Counted from the stretch's first letter, positions 1 through 5,540 are shown. The stretch: 6,001 bases of DNA from a bacterium (GCA_021827875.1 JAKAUA010000035.1:1-6001), one strand, 5' to 3'. Notes: generated by a model from the sequence alone, not told the origin. Numbers and translations: made by a program.

Positions 1-120
1 TTAGAAAAAATCAATAACAGGCCTCGTAAATCTTTAGGTTATGCAACTCCTAAAGAGATCTTTTTTGGACTAATTAATGGTAATAATTTAGAATATCAAA
101 ATGTTGCACTTATTAGTTGA
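1..120 (+). CDS. IS30-family transposase, C-terminal end (partial)
   Basis: The first frame is open from the left edge to a TGA at 118-120 and gives 39 residues. It contains the segment NNRPRKSLGYATPKEIFF, which is the hallmark C-terminal end of IS30-family DDE transposases (usual form N-x-R-P-R-K-x-L-G-[WY]-x-T-P-x-E-[VI]-F). The closing residues, with VAL just before the stop, and the stop lying inside the terminal repeat are also typical of this family. The enzyme catalyses cut-and-paste or circle-mediated transposition of its own element. The start, the helix-turn-helix domain and the catalytic DDE residues lie outside the window, so whether the element is active cannot be judged. Family assignment rests on recognising the motif. 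Confidence 0.85.
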   Translation, partial: LEKINNRPRKSLGYATPKEIFFGLINGNNLEYQNVALIS

Positions 121-127
121 ATCTACG
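101..127. repeat. IS30 right terminal inverted repeat (putative)
   Basis: On the minus strand this reads GTAGATTCAAC, then a less conserved middle, then GTGCAACA. It matches the layout I recall for IS30 termini, which begin TGTAGATTCAA and contain GCAACA about 20 bases in. It overlaps the last codons and stop of the transposase, as is common in this family. The partner repeat is outside the window, so the repeat was inferred from one end only. Confidence 0.6.
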
Positions 128-472
128 TATTTTAATATTTTTACATTCCGGACTAAAAATAAATTGTGCTAATTTAAATATCTTGTCTTCTTTATTTTGT
201 TCAACCTCTAAAATTTGTTGTGATATTTGAGTATCAAGAAAAGCGCCTAAGTCAGGAAGAATTTCTTTTATTTTGTTTGTTTCCCAAAGTTGTATAATCT
301 CTGCTGGTATATCAAATTCCTTAAACAGTTTGCTCTTTTCTTCTTCGATAGTGGCATTGGCCCAGCTCATCCATTTTTGTTTTACTTTTTCTACATCAAG
401 TGCAGCACTATGTCCGATTGCAACAGCACACAAAGCTGTTAGTACTATTTTTGATAATGATTGTTTTCACAT
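113..472 (-). pseudogene. small secreted helical protein, disrupted at both ends
   Basis: The minus-strand frame from about 466 to 113 encodes a signal peptide (KQSLSKIVLTALCAVAIG, cleavage likely after GHSA) followed by about 95 mostly helical, charged residues (VEKVKQKWMSWANATIEEEK and onward). No family is recognised. The Shine-Dalgarno GGAGGA (481-486) sits 8 bases before ATG 472-470, but the next in-frame codon is TGA. Alternatively GTG 470-468 would start the same signal peptide if the following run of four A had three. The only other in-frame start is TTG at 433, which has lost most of the signal peptide. At the other end the last residues and the TAA (113-115) lie inside the IS30 terminus, so the native C-terminus is probably missing. 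I read it as a decaying gene. A sequencing error at the start is the main alternative. Confidence 0.65.
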
Positions 473-480
473 AGAAAAAT

Positions 481-486
481 TCCTCC
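481..486 (-). promoter_or_regulatory. Shine-Dalgarno GGAGGA
   Basis: On the minus strand GGAGGA lies 8 bases before ATG 472-470 and 10 bases before GTG 470-468. It shows where translation of the disrupted secreted-protein gene was meant to start, and so argues that the TTG at 433 is not the native start. Confidence 0.7.
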
Positions 487-509
487 ATTTTATTACCTTT
501 TATAGGTAT

Positions 510-540
510 AAAAAAGAGCCCCATTTTAAGGCTCTTTTTT
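510..540 (-). terminator. intrinsic terminator after the HAD-like gene
   Basis: AAAAAAGAGCC (510-520) and GGCTCTTTTTT (530-540) are perfect inverted repeats around a 9-base loop. On the minus strand the stem is followed by a T run, and it begins 5 bases after the TAA of the HAD-like gene (546-548). The flanking A and T runs make the structure work in both directions, but only the minus strand has a gene ending here. The downstream secreted-protein gene then needs read-through or a promoter of its own in the roughly 40 bases before its Shine-Dalgarno. I see no convincing one. Confidence 0.85.
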
Positions 541-545
541 ATATT

Positions 546-1312
546 TTATGCCAACGGCACACCATATTTTTTCAAGTCCGCGCGAAGTTGTTCTGCCGTT
601 TTGAAATGCACCGGTATAAAATGAGATACTTGTTTTACACCATTGATATTTTTTAACTGGTCATCAACAAAGAAGCTGATTTTCCCACCTTTAGGATTAA
701 ATTCAGCATTATATTCTTCCCAATATGCCGGATTTGGCTTTTTAGTTGATGGTGTACCTTCCACGTATGTTACCGTTTTACCGCCTTTAAATTTTGCAAA
801 TAATTCAGGATGTTTCTCAGCTAATGCTTTTACTTCTTCAGTACCAATATTAGATGCAATACGTTGTGTATAACCTAATTGATCAAGTTCATAAATAATT
901 TCAGGAACACCTTTGATGGTATAGAGCTCAGCACCAATCTTGCGTGCGGCTACTCCCAATTTGGGATTGTATGCATTTAATGTATGTTGAGTAGTATCAC
1001 CGTACCGCCATTTTTTACTGCGGTTCTAATATCTATAATAAGCTGTTGCGCAGAACCGACGGTGCCGGTACACACGTAACGAGTATAATCAAAGGCTAAT
1101 GAAGCAAGTAATTTGGCTAATGAGAAACCACCATGATATAATGCCGTCCCTACCATTTTTGGGTAACTTGGCTTTACTACCACATCATGTAAATCCCATG
1201 CAAATTCTACCTTATCAGGGGTAGCGTCTACTAATGGTTCTATTTCTGAAGTGATGGCTAATGAGATACTCATTAATCCAGTTAAGAGAAGAGATAATTT
1301 AATATTTTTCAT
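546..1312 (-). pseudogene. secreted HAD-superfamily hydrolase-like protein, frameshifted
   Basis: Two minus-strand frames (1312 to 977, 111 residues; about 1020 to 546) together make one HAD-like protein. The start ATG 1312-1310 has AAGGA 8 bases upstream (1321-1325). Residues 1-20 are a signal peptide (MKNIKLSLLLTGLMSISLA). Motif I is FAWDLHDVVV at about 37-46 (D40, H42, D43). After correction for the missing base, motif II is IASN (S154), motif III is KKPNP (K191/K192), and motif IV is FFVDD (D217, D218). HAD enzymes use the first Asp of motif I to form an aspartyl intermediate, mostly in phosphotransfer. Here His replaces the usual Asp two residues on, so the reaction cannot be predicted. 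The total length of 767 bases is 255 codons plus two bases, so one extra base restores exactly 255 residues and the stop. The change maps best to the A run at 1011-1016. It may be a real pseudogene, a slippage-read gene or a sequencing error. Confidence 0.75.
1010..1016 (-). other. frame-change site at A6 run in the HAD-like gene
   Basis: The minus strand reads gta-aaa-aat here, so A-AAA-AAT is a heptamer on which a -1 slip is formally possible. A slip, or one more A, gives AVKKWRYGDTTQHTLNAYN, which runs straight into the downstream frame. Without it, translation continues as VKNGGTVILLNIH and stops at 979-977. The two frames overlap only from about 1025 to 977, which limits where the change can be. 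The aromatic KKWRYGD reading looks more like a native domain linker, but this is a judgement. Confidence 0.5.
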
Positions 1313-1353
1313 AGTAAAAATCCTTTTTAATTAAGGTTTTTTGAATCCTTATT

Positions 1354-1385
1354 ATTATAATACTATAAGAAAATATTTTTGTCGA
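1354..1385 (-). promoter_or_regulatory. sigma70-type promoter of the HAD-like gene
   Basis: On the minus strand TCGACA (1385-1380, five of six to TTGACA) is followed after 17 bases by TATTAT (1362-1357, five of six to TATAAT). A perfect TATAAT lies 3 bases further on (1359-1354). Transcription would begin near 1347, giving a leader of about 35 bases before the ATG at 1312. The promoter lies between the rnpB 3' end and the HAD-like gene, so that gene need not depend on read-through from rnpB. Confidence 0.6.
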
Positions 1386-1424
1386 GTTAAGGGAAAATGG
1401 GATGAGGGAAAAATTAATATATAA

Positions 1425-1776
1425 AAGGTAAACAATAAGCCGGATTCTGTTCTTGCGCGAGCAAGCGACAACCATTTATCTAAGCGACATACCCGCATGT
1501 TTGCACCGGAACGAACGACCGACACATGCCTATTTTGTCTTGCTCCAGGTAGGGTTTACCCGATACTGTTATTACTAACAATAGCCGTGCGCTTTTACCG
1601 CACATTTTCACCCTTACCTTAATTCTTTTTCAAGAAGTAAGGCGGTTCTTTTCTGTGGCACTTTCCATGGGCTTACGCCCTCCTCGATTGAAGAATTCTT
1701 CCGAGGTACCTTGTTCATTAGGAGTCCGGACTTTCCTCTTTACAAAGCTTTGTAAAGCGATTGCCTTGTTTACCTT
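1425..1776 (-). ncRNA. rnpB: RNase P RNA, bacterial type A
   Basis: This is the catalytic RNA that, with the protein RnpA, removes 5' leaders from tRNA precursors. The minus strand carries the conserved 5' P4 block GAGGAAAGTCCGGACT (1738-1723). It also has AGCAAGACAAAATAGG, GTGCGGTAAAAGCGCAC and GGGTGAAAA, and near the 3' end ACAGAATCCGGCTTATT (1450-1434). The ends are set by helix P1: AAGGTAAACAA (5' side, 1776-1766) pairs perfectly over 11 bases with TTGTTTACCTT (3' side, 1435-1425). The P3 hairpin is the 20-base palindrome at 1738-1757 (8-bp stem, loop AGCU). The length of about 352 bases is normal. The 5' end comes one base after the stop of the upstream membrane-protein gene, so its promoter, if separate, must lie in that gene. 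TATATAAAT just before the 5' end is a possible -10. No terminator hairpin other than P1 followed by an AT-rich tract is seen. Confidence 0.96.
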
Positions 1777-1777
1777 A

Positions 1778-2227
1778 TTATTTATATATCAAAGATAAGA
1801 GAGATAGTATTCCTATATTAACAAAGATGCGCGAGATTGTATAGCTCAAAGATGTCGGCAATCCTAAAAAGTAGCTTTCTAGCCCGGATTGCATTATTAA
1901 GGCGATGAGCAATACGGTTATAGGGTAAATCCTACTTTTATAGAGGGTTTTTTGTAGGCGTAAACCAATACTATATAATGGAATAAGATAAATGAGCTGC
2001 AAACCAAACCTACTATAATAAAGGAAGGATTCCAATGCTAATAATGTAATCATAACAAGGAACGGCCCCCATGGTGCCCTACGTGTTATTTGTAAACAAA
2101 AAAGACACAACAAGCTACAAAGCAATTGTTTCTCTAATATATTAAATGTCGCCAGATCAAAGAGAAATAATAACAGTATTATAAGATACAAACGATAATT
2201 ATTTGTTGAAGAGTACATAAATACCAT
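1778..2227 (-). CDS. polytopic inner-membrane protein, family not recognised (MreD-like layout)
   Basis: The 149-residue protein is almost entirely hydrophobic. Likely membrane segments are near residues 11-30, 33-47, 53-72, 75-92, 101-119 and 127-148, joined by short loops such as QITRRAPWG (46-54) and LQKTLYKSR (91-99). The size and multi-helix layout recall MreD-type rod-shape proteins, and wall-synthesis genes lie nearby. No diagnostic motif was found, so this is only a suggestion. ATG 2227-2225 and ATG 2218-2216 (codon 4) are both possible starts, and neither has a clear Shine-Dalgarno. The gene lies between a small upstream ORF and rnpB on the same strand, and its TAA ends one base before the rnpB 5' end. 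The codons for its final residues (LIYK) would also form any rnpB -10 element. That the frame is coding is supported by its consistent membrane pattern, not by homology. Confidence 0.6.
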   Translation of the reverse strand: MVFMYSSTNNYRLYLIILLLFLFDLATFNILEKQLLCSLLCLFCLQITRRAPWGPFLVMITLLALESFLYYSRFGLQLIYLIPLYSIGLRLQKTLYKSRIYPITVLLIALIMQSGLESYFLGLPTSLSYTISRIFVNIGILSLLSLIYK

Positions 2228-2280
2228 CGCATAAAATATATAACTTTTTTGATAACAAAAATTCTATAGCAACATTCAGG

Positions 2281-2412
2281 TTATGTGAACAAATTGTAAA
2301 AAGAGTGTTTAAAATGATCGGATAAAATGCGGCTCACAGAATCTAGATGATTCAAATCATTTTTGTATAAAATAGGTAGCATAAAAAATACGATAACCAT
2401 CTTAACATTCAT
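2281..2412 (-). CDS. 43-residue small ORF with signal-like N-terminus
   Basis: On the minus strand GAGGA lies 6 bases before ATG 2412-2410, followed by an open frame of 43 codons ending in TAA (2283-2281). The N-terminus MNVKMVIVFFMLPILY is a short hydrophobic stretch after one Lys, like a small signal anchor. The rest (YKNDLNHLDSVSRILSDHFK and on) is polar. It lies 53 bases upstream of the membrane-protein gene on the same strand, starts back-to-back with the secreted protein at 2503, and could be the first gene of the unit leading to rnpB. It may be a real small protein, a leader peptide, or the intact start of a degraded secreted-protein gene. The Shine-Dalgarno is the main support and no family is recognised. 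Confidence 0.4.
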   Translation of the reverse strand: MNVKMVIVFFMLPILYKNDLNHLDSVSRILSDHFKHSFYNLFT

Positions 2413-2440
2413 ACTTATTCCTCTAATTACCTAGTAACTA

Positions 2441-2470
2441 TTGCACCCTGTATCACAAATCACCTATTCT
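2441..2470 (+). promoter_or_regulatory. weak sigma70-type promoter before the secreted protein
   Basis: TTGCAC (2441-2446) is followed after 18 bases by TATTCT (2465-2470, four of six to TATAAT). Transcription would begin near 2477, about 25 bases before the ATG at 2503, which leaves room for the strong Shine-Dalgarno. Both hexamers are imperfect, so this is a positional best guess in the divergent intergenic region. Confidence 0.35.
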
Positions 2471-2502
2471 TGAATACAGATAAGGGGAAAGGGAGGCACG
2501 CA

Positions 2503-2913
2503 ATGAAAAAGAGTATTGCCCTGTTTGCACTTGCAACAGCAATCGTATCTGTATATGCATCTCAAGTCACACCAGTTATTAGTACAAATGCTGCAGCAAC
2601 AATAATAACCGCCAAACGCATATTACAACTTGAAGCAGAACTTTTGGAAAACAAAAATTTTTTTCCTATCACCTATATTGAGAACTTAATTTCTATGAAT
2701 AAAGAGAATCTCGCGCTCATTAAACATGATCTTATACAGCCAAATCTCATGCTGCTCGATAATGATCTGAAAGAAGCGCTTGAAGCTATTAAAGAATTAA
2801 GAGACAATCATACTAGTACGCCAAGACCGCGAGCAAAGCTTTTGAGTGCTTTGCAAAAAGCTAATAGTGAACTGACTATTATTGATGATATGTTACATAT
2901 ACCAAGCGTATGA
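2503..2913 (+). CDS. small secreted alpha-helical protein (136 residues), unknown function
   Basis: ATG 2503 is preferred to an upstream GTG or TTG-type start at 2470 because GGGAGG (2491-2496) is 6 bases before it and it begins a clean signal peptide (MKKSIALFALATAIVSVYA, cleavage likely before SQ). The mature part has about 117 residues and no Cys, and is predicted helical in blocks near 31-50, 57-78, 82-101 and 109-132. The short break TSTPRPRA separates the last two. The amphipathic pattern (LEAELLEN, LKEALEAIKELR, LLSALQKANSEL) suggests a small helical bundle or coiled-coil protein exported to the periplasm or beyond. I recognise no family. The gene ends with TGA 83 bases before the PBP, which has its own promoter, so an operon is not required. 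A second secreted helical protein lies on the other side of the PBP. Confidence 0.75.
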   Translation: MKKSIALFALATAIVSVYASQVTPVISTNAAATIITAKRILQLEAELLENKNFFPITYIENLISMNKENLALIKHDLIQPNLMLLDNDLKEALEAIKELRDNHTSTPRPRAKLLSALQKANSELTIIDDMLHIPSV

Positions 2914-2951
2914 AAAGTTTTTAATTTAGATCATGAATTAGTCAAAAAATT

Positions 2952-2960
2952 TGCTATAAT
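2952..2960 (+). promoter_or_regulatory. extended -10 promoter of the class A PBP gene
   Basis: TTTGCTATAAT ends at 2960 and contains a perfect TGnTATAAT extended -10 element. No good -35 lies 16-18 bases upstream, as expected for extended -10 promoters. Transcription would begin near 2967, giving a leader of about 30-40 bases to the PBP start. Confidence 0.65.
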
Positions 2961-2996
2961 TTCACTTCGTGACGTTGTTCTCTTACTACATAATTC

Positions 2997-4910
2997 GTGA
3001 TTTATATGACTGTATACCCATCATTCATAAATATTGTACGCTTCTTTTGCCTTGCCATTTTCATCAGCGCTGCTTTTTTTCTCGGCATACTCTTTTTTAT
3101 AATGAATCATATTACGGTTGATTTTTCTACGCTTGGCGACTACCAAGCAGGCCGGCCCTCTATTGTACTCGATGATGAAGGCAATGAATGGGCACGCTTT
3201 CAATTTGACCGTCGCGAGGCAGTAACATTAGCAGAATTACCACCGCATCTTATTCAAGCATTTGTAGCAGCAGAAGATTGGCACTTTTTTTCTCATGCGG
3301 GTGTATCGCTCAAGGGAATAGCACGTTCTACTTTAGTCAATCTGTATCACGGTAAAAAAATGCAAGGCGCCAGCACTATTACGCAACAATTAGTAAAGTT
3401 ACTTTTTTTCAATTCAAAAAAAACATTTAGAAGAAAAATACAAGAGCAATTATACGCGGTACTTATCGAGTATCAGTGCACCAAAGAACAGATCTTGCAA
3501 ACCTATCTTAATCATATCTATTTTGGCTGCGGCATTTATGGTGTAGAAGCTGCGTGTCAGCGCTTTTGGAATTGCTCCGCAATAGATATTTCTATAGATC
3601 AAGCAGCTCTGCTTGCCGGCGTTATACGCTCTCCGGGGCGCTACTGTCCATTAATAAATCCATTATCATGCGAACAACGACGCAATATTATCTTGGGACA
3701 AATGCAAAAACTCTCTTTTATTACTCAAGAACAGTACGCACAGTTATGTACTGCAGATATTTCTCTTGCAAGCGTCTCTCAGAATAGTATTGCGCCTCAT
3801 GTACAAGAAATGATTCGTCTTGAGCTCGAGACACTTTTTGGTAAGAAAGAGCTCTACACCGGCGGACTCACCATTCAAACCACTATTAATCGCTCAATTC
3901 AAGAGCGTGCACAACGAGTATTCACTCAACAAATTACTCGTCTACGCGATAAATTAGCGCTTGATATAGATGGCGCATTGGTCAGCGTACAGCCCGAATC
4001 AGGGCAAATAAAAGCAATGGTCGGTGGCTATACGTTTACCCAATCAAAATTTAATCGTGCTTTACAAGCTAAACGACAATTAGGATCTATATTCAAGCCA
4101 GTGGTATATGCAGCTGCATTGCAACAAGGTGCGACCCTTGCTGATACTGAGGTGGATGAAGAATTTGAATTTGAAAGTGGCGGCTCTACCTGGCGCCCAA
4201 AAAATTATAATCATATTTTTGGCGGCCAAATGACCCTTGCACAGGCAATATCTCATTCAAACAATATTATTGCGATAAAAACATTTTTAAAAGTGGGTGC
4301 GCCATCAGTTATTGCTATTGCCGAACAATGTAATATTAATGCCAAAAGCAATCCTTATCCATCTCTTGCACTTGGTTGTGTAGATGTTTCTGTGTTGCAG
4401 GCAACCGGCCTTTTTAATATTTTTGCTAATGATGGTATCTATGTTGAACCATATTGCATTAAATGGGTCAAGGACCGCTGGGGTAACAAACTATTTACTC
4501 ATACATCAAAAAACAAACGCGTGCTTGAAAGCAGAATTACCGGCCAAATTGCAAAGGGACTAGAATTGGGTATTAATAGAGTACGTGCAAGAATAAAGGA
4601 CCCTATTGTTAATGCAGAAATTATTAGCAAAACAGGGACCACCAATGACTCGCGCACCTGCTGGTTTGTTGGCTCCACACCAACACTAACAACCGGCATT
4701 TATATTGGTTGCGATGATAATCAATCCTTGGGTGTAGATGTCTATCCTATTCACACCGCATTCCCTATTTGGCAACGGTTGTACATGCGCATGCAATGCA
4801 GTAAGAAAAAATTTGCCTATGACCCGAGCTTAAAAGAGATATTAATTAATGAAGTAACGGGCGAGCAGGTTGCAACAGCCGGTCCAGGCATTATCTCAAT
4901 TTATGTTTAA
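2997..4910 (+). CDS. class A penicillin-binding protein (glycosyltransferase/transpeptidase)
   Basis: This bifunctional peptidoglycan synthase polymerises lipid II into glycan strands and cross-links their peptides on the outer face of the inner membrane. The 637 residues read in order as follows. There is a single membrane anchor (about 13-37). The GT51 domain has EDWHFFSHAG (catalytic Glu93), QGASTITQQLVK (123-134), RKIQEQ (second Glu, 150), and ILQTYLNHIYFGCGIYGVEAA (166-186). A linker follows. The transpeptidase domain has SIFK (nucleophile Ser364, Lys367), SNN (421-423) and KTGT (545-548). All key residues are present, so it should be active and bind beta-lactams. It ends 90 residues after KTG, without the extra C-terminal domain of PBP1C, and is short beside E. 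coli PBP1a. It is best called a minimal PBP1A-type enzyme. GTG 2997 and ATG 3006 are both possible starts, and neither has a Shine-Dalgarno. TAA ends the gene. Confidence 0.95.
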   Translation: MIYMTVYPSFINIVRFFCLAIFISAAFFLGILFFIMNHITVDFSTLGDYQAGRPSIVLDDEGNEWARFQFDRREAVTLAELPPHLIQAFVAAEDWHFFSHAGVSLKGIARSTLVNLYHGKKMQGASTITQQLVKLLFFNSKKTFRRKIQEQLYAVLIEYQCTKEQILQTYLNHIYFGCGIYGVEAACQRFWNCSAIDISIDQAALLAGVIRSPGRYCPLINPLSCEQRRNIILGQMQKLSFITQEQYAQLCTADISLASVSQNSIAPHVQEMIRLELETLFGKKELYTGGLTIQTTINRSIQERAQRVFTQQITRLRDKLALDIDGALVSVQPESGQIKAMVGGYTFTQSKFNRALQAKRQLGSIFKPVVYAAALQQGATLADTEVDEEFEFESGGSTWRPKNYNHIFGGQMTLAQAISHSNNIIAIKTFLKVGAPSVIAIAEQCNINAKSNPYPSLALGCVDVSVLQATGLFNIFANDGIYVEPYCIKWVKDRWGNKLFTHTSKNKRVLESRITGQIAKGLELGINRVRARIKDPIVNAEIISKTGTTNDSRTCWFVGSTPTLTTGIYIGCDDNQSLGVDVYPIHTAFPIWQRLYMRMQCSKKKFAYDPSLKEILINEVTGEQVATAGPGIISIYV

Positions 4911-4997
4911 AATTATTGCGTTCTTTTTGCAATATCGAGCATCATGTAATCATATTCGTTTTCTTTATTTGCAAATTCATAATATGAAAGAGGTATG

Positions 4998-5540
4998 ATG
5001 AATAAAATAATAATTACAGTAGCTGTGCTGTGCGCCAGTTTTAATTTTTTTCATTGCGATGCTATTACAAAAGCTGAACTACTACAAATCATGGTCAGTG
5101 GCCATACAAGAGCTTTTGGCAAAGATGAGCTTCTTCTTTCAGGGATAGACATTACAGAATCAAACAAATGGTACGAGGTAATAAAAGAAGTACGCGACTT
5201 TGTTAAAACTAAGGTTCCTTCTTCCAGTCTAAATAAAGATGTTGATGTATTATCACAAGCAAGCACGGATTTGATTAACACTATAAAAATGCTTCGTGCA
5301 ACACAATTTAATAAAAAACCGCTAGCATTTAAAAAAGATGCTGTAGAAAAAGCACTGGCACCGCTACAAGCACGACAAAAAGAAGTTAAAAAAATATTAA
5401 GCAATACAAAAAAAGCCCCATTACTTGGTGAAAAGACTTATCACAAAGAAGCACGAGAAATAGTAAACAATTGTGCCGACTTTCTCGAGGCAACCTATGC
5501 TAAAATATTTAGAGAATGGAAAAAGCTATTGGCAGCTTAA
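4998..5540 (+). CDS. secreted basic alpha-helical protein (180 residues), unknown function
   Basis: Two ATG codons stand in tandem. The second (4998) is chosen because AAAGAGG (4987-4993) is 4 bases before it but only 1 base before the first (4995). Residues 1-22 form a signal peptide (MNKIIITVAVLCASFNFFHC, cleavage probably after DA). The Cys at 20 is not in a lipobox. The mature protein is helical and Lys-rich, with segments near 24-34, 57-72, 78-102, 110-135 and 147-178, and ends basic (REWKKLLAA). No catalytic motif or family is recognised. It follows the PBP by about 85 bases. A weak promoter is possible (TTGCAA 4927-4932, 18-base spacer, CATATT 4951-4956). It resembles the 136-residue protein at 2503 in general plan only, and I saw no clear sequence similarity. 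It converges with murG across a 27-base gap. Confidence 0.75.
   Translation: MNKIIITVAVLCASFNFFHCDAITKAELLQIMVSGHTRAFGKDELLLSGIDITESNKWYEVIKEVRDFVKTKVPSSSLNKDVDVLSQASTDLINTIKMLRATQFNKKPLAFKKDAVEKALAPLQARQKEVKKILSNTKKAPLLGEKTYHKEAREIVNNCADFLEATYAKIFREWKKLLAA

Larger units (their letters stand above)
1..127 (+). mobile_element. IS30-family insertion sequence, right end
   Basis: This is the 3' portion of an IS30-type element: transposase C-terminus plus the terminal inverted repeat. The outer boundary is placed at about 126/127 because the minus-strand reading of this end, CGTAGATTCAACT, resembles the IS30 terminus as I remember it (TGTAGATTCAATT). The left end and any target-site duplication are outside the window, so the boundary is uncertain by a few bases. 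The element borders the 3' end of the minus-strand secreted-protein gene and appears to have inserted into it. Confidence 0.75.

Noticed and set aside
461..472. TGA at codon 2 read as tryptophan or another recoded residue
   Set aside because: The PBP encodes its Trp residues with TGG and has no internal TGA in 637 codons, and TGA ends both the transposase and the 136-residue protein, so the code is standard.
273..656. Plus-strand open frame across the terminator region
   Set aside because: It runs antisense through the disrupted secreted-protein gene, the 510-540 terminator and the end of the HAD-like gene, and has no Shine-Dalgarno or domain.
1010..1016. Programmed -1 ribosomal frameshift in the HAD-like gene
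   Set aside because: A-AAA-AAT fits the heptamer rule, but I see no Shine-Dalgarno-like stimulator upstream or stable hairpin after it, and HAD proteins are not known to use this. Kept only as a possibility in the frame-change entry.
1738..1757. Perfect 20-base palindrome CTTTACAAAGCTTTGTAAAG as an operator
   Set aside because: It falls exactly where the P3 hairpin of RNase P RNA belongs, between P1/P2 and the conserved P4 block.
2347..2360. ATGATTCAAATCAT followed by T5 as a plus-strand terminator
   Set aside because: The stem is only 5-6 AT-rich pairs, no plus-strand gene ends here, and it lies inside the minus-strand small ORF.
4915..4933. ATTGC/GCAAT hairpin after the PBP as a terminator
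   Set aside because: The stem is five pairs, and the T run is in the loop rather than after the stem.
4955..4983. TTCGTT / 17 bases / CATAAT as promoter of the 180-residue protein
   Set aside because: Transcription would start within the Shine-Dalgarno, leaving no usable leader. The -35 match is also poor.
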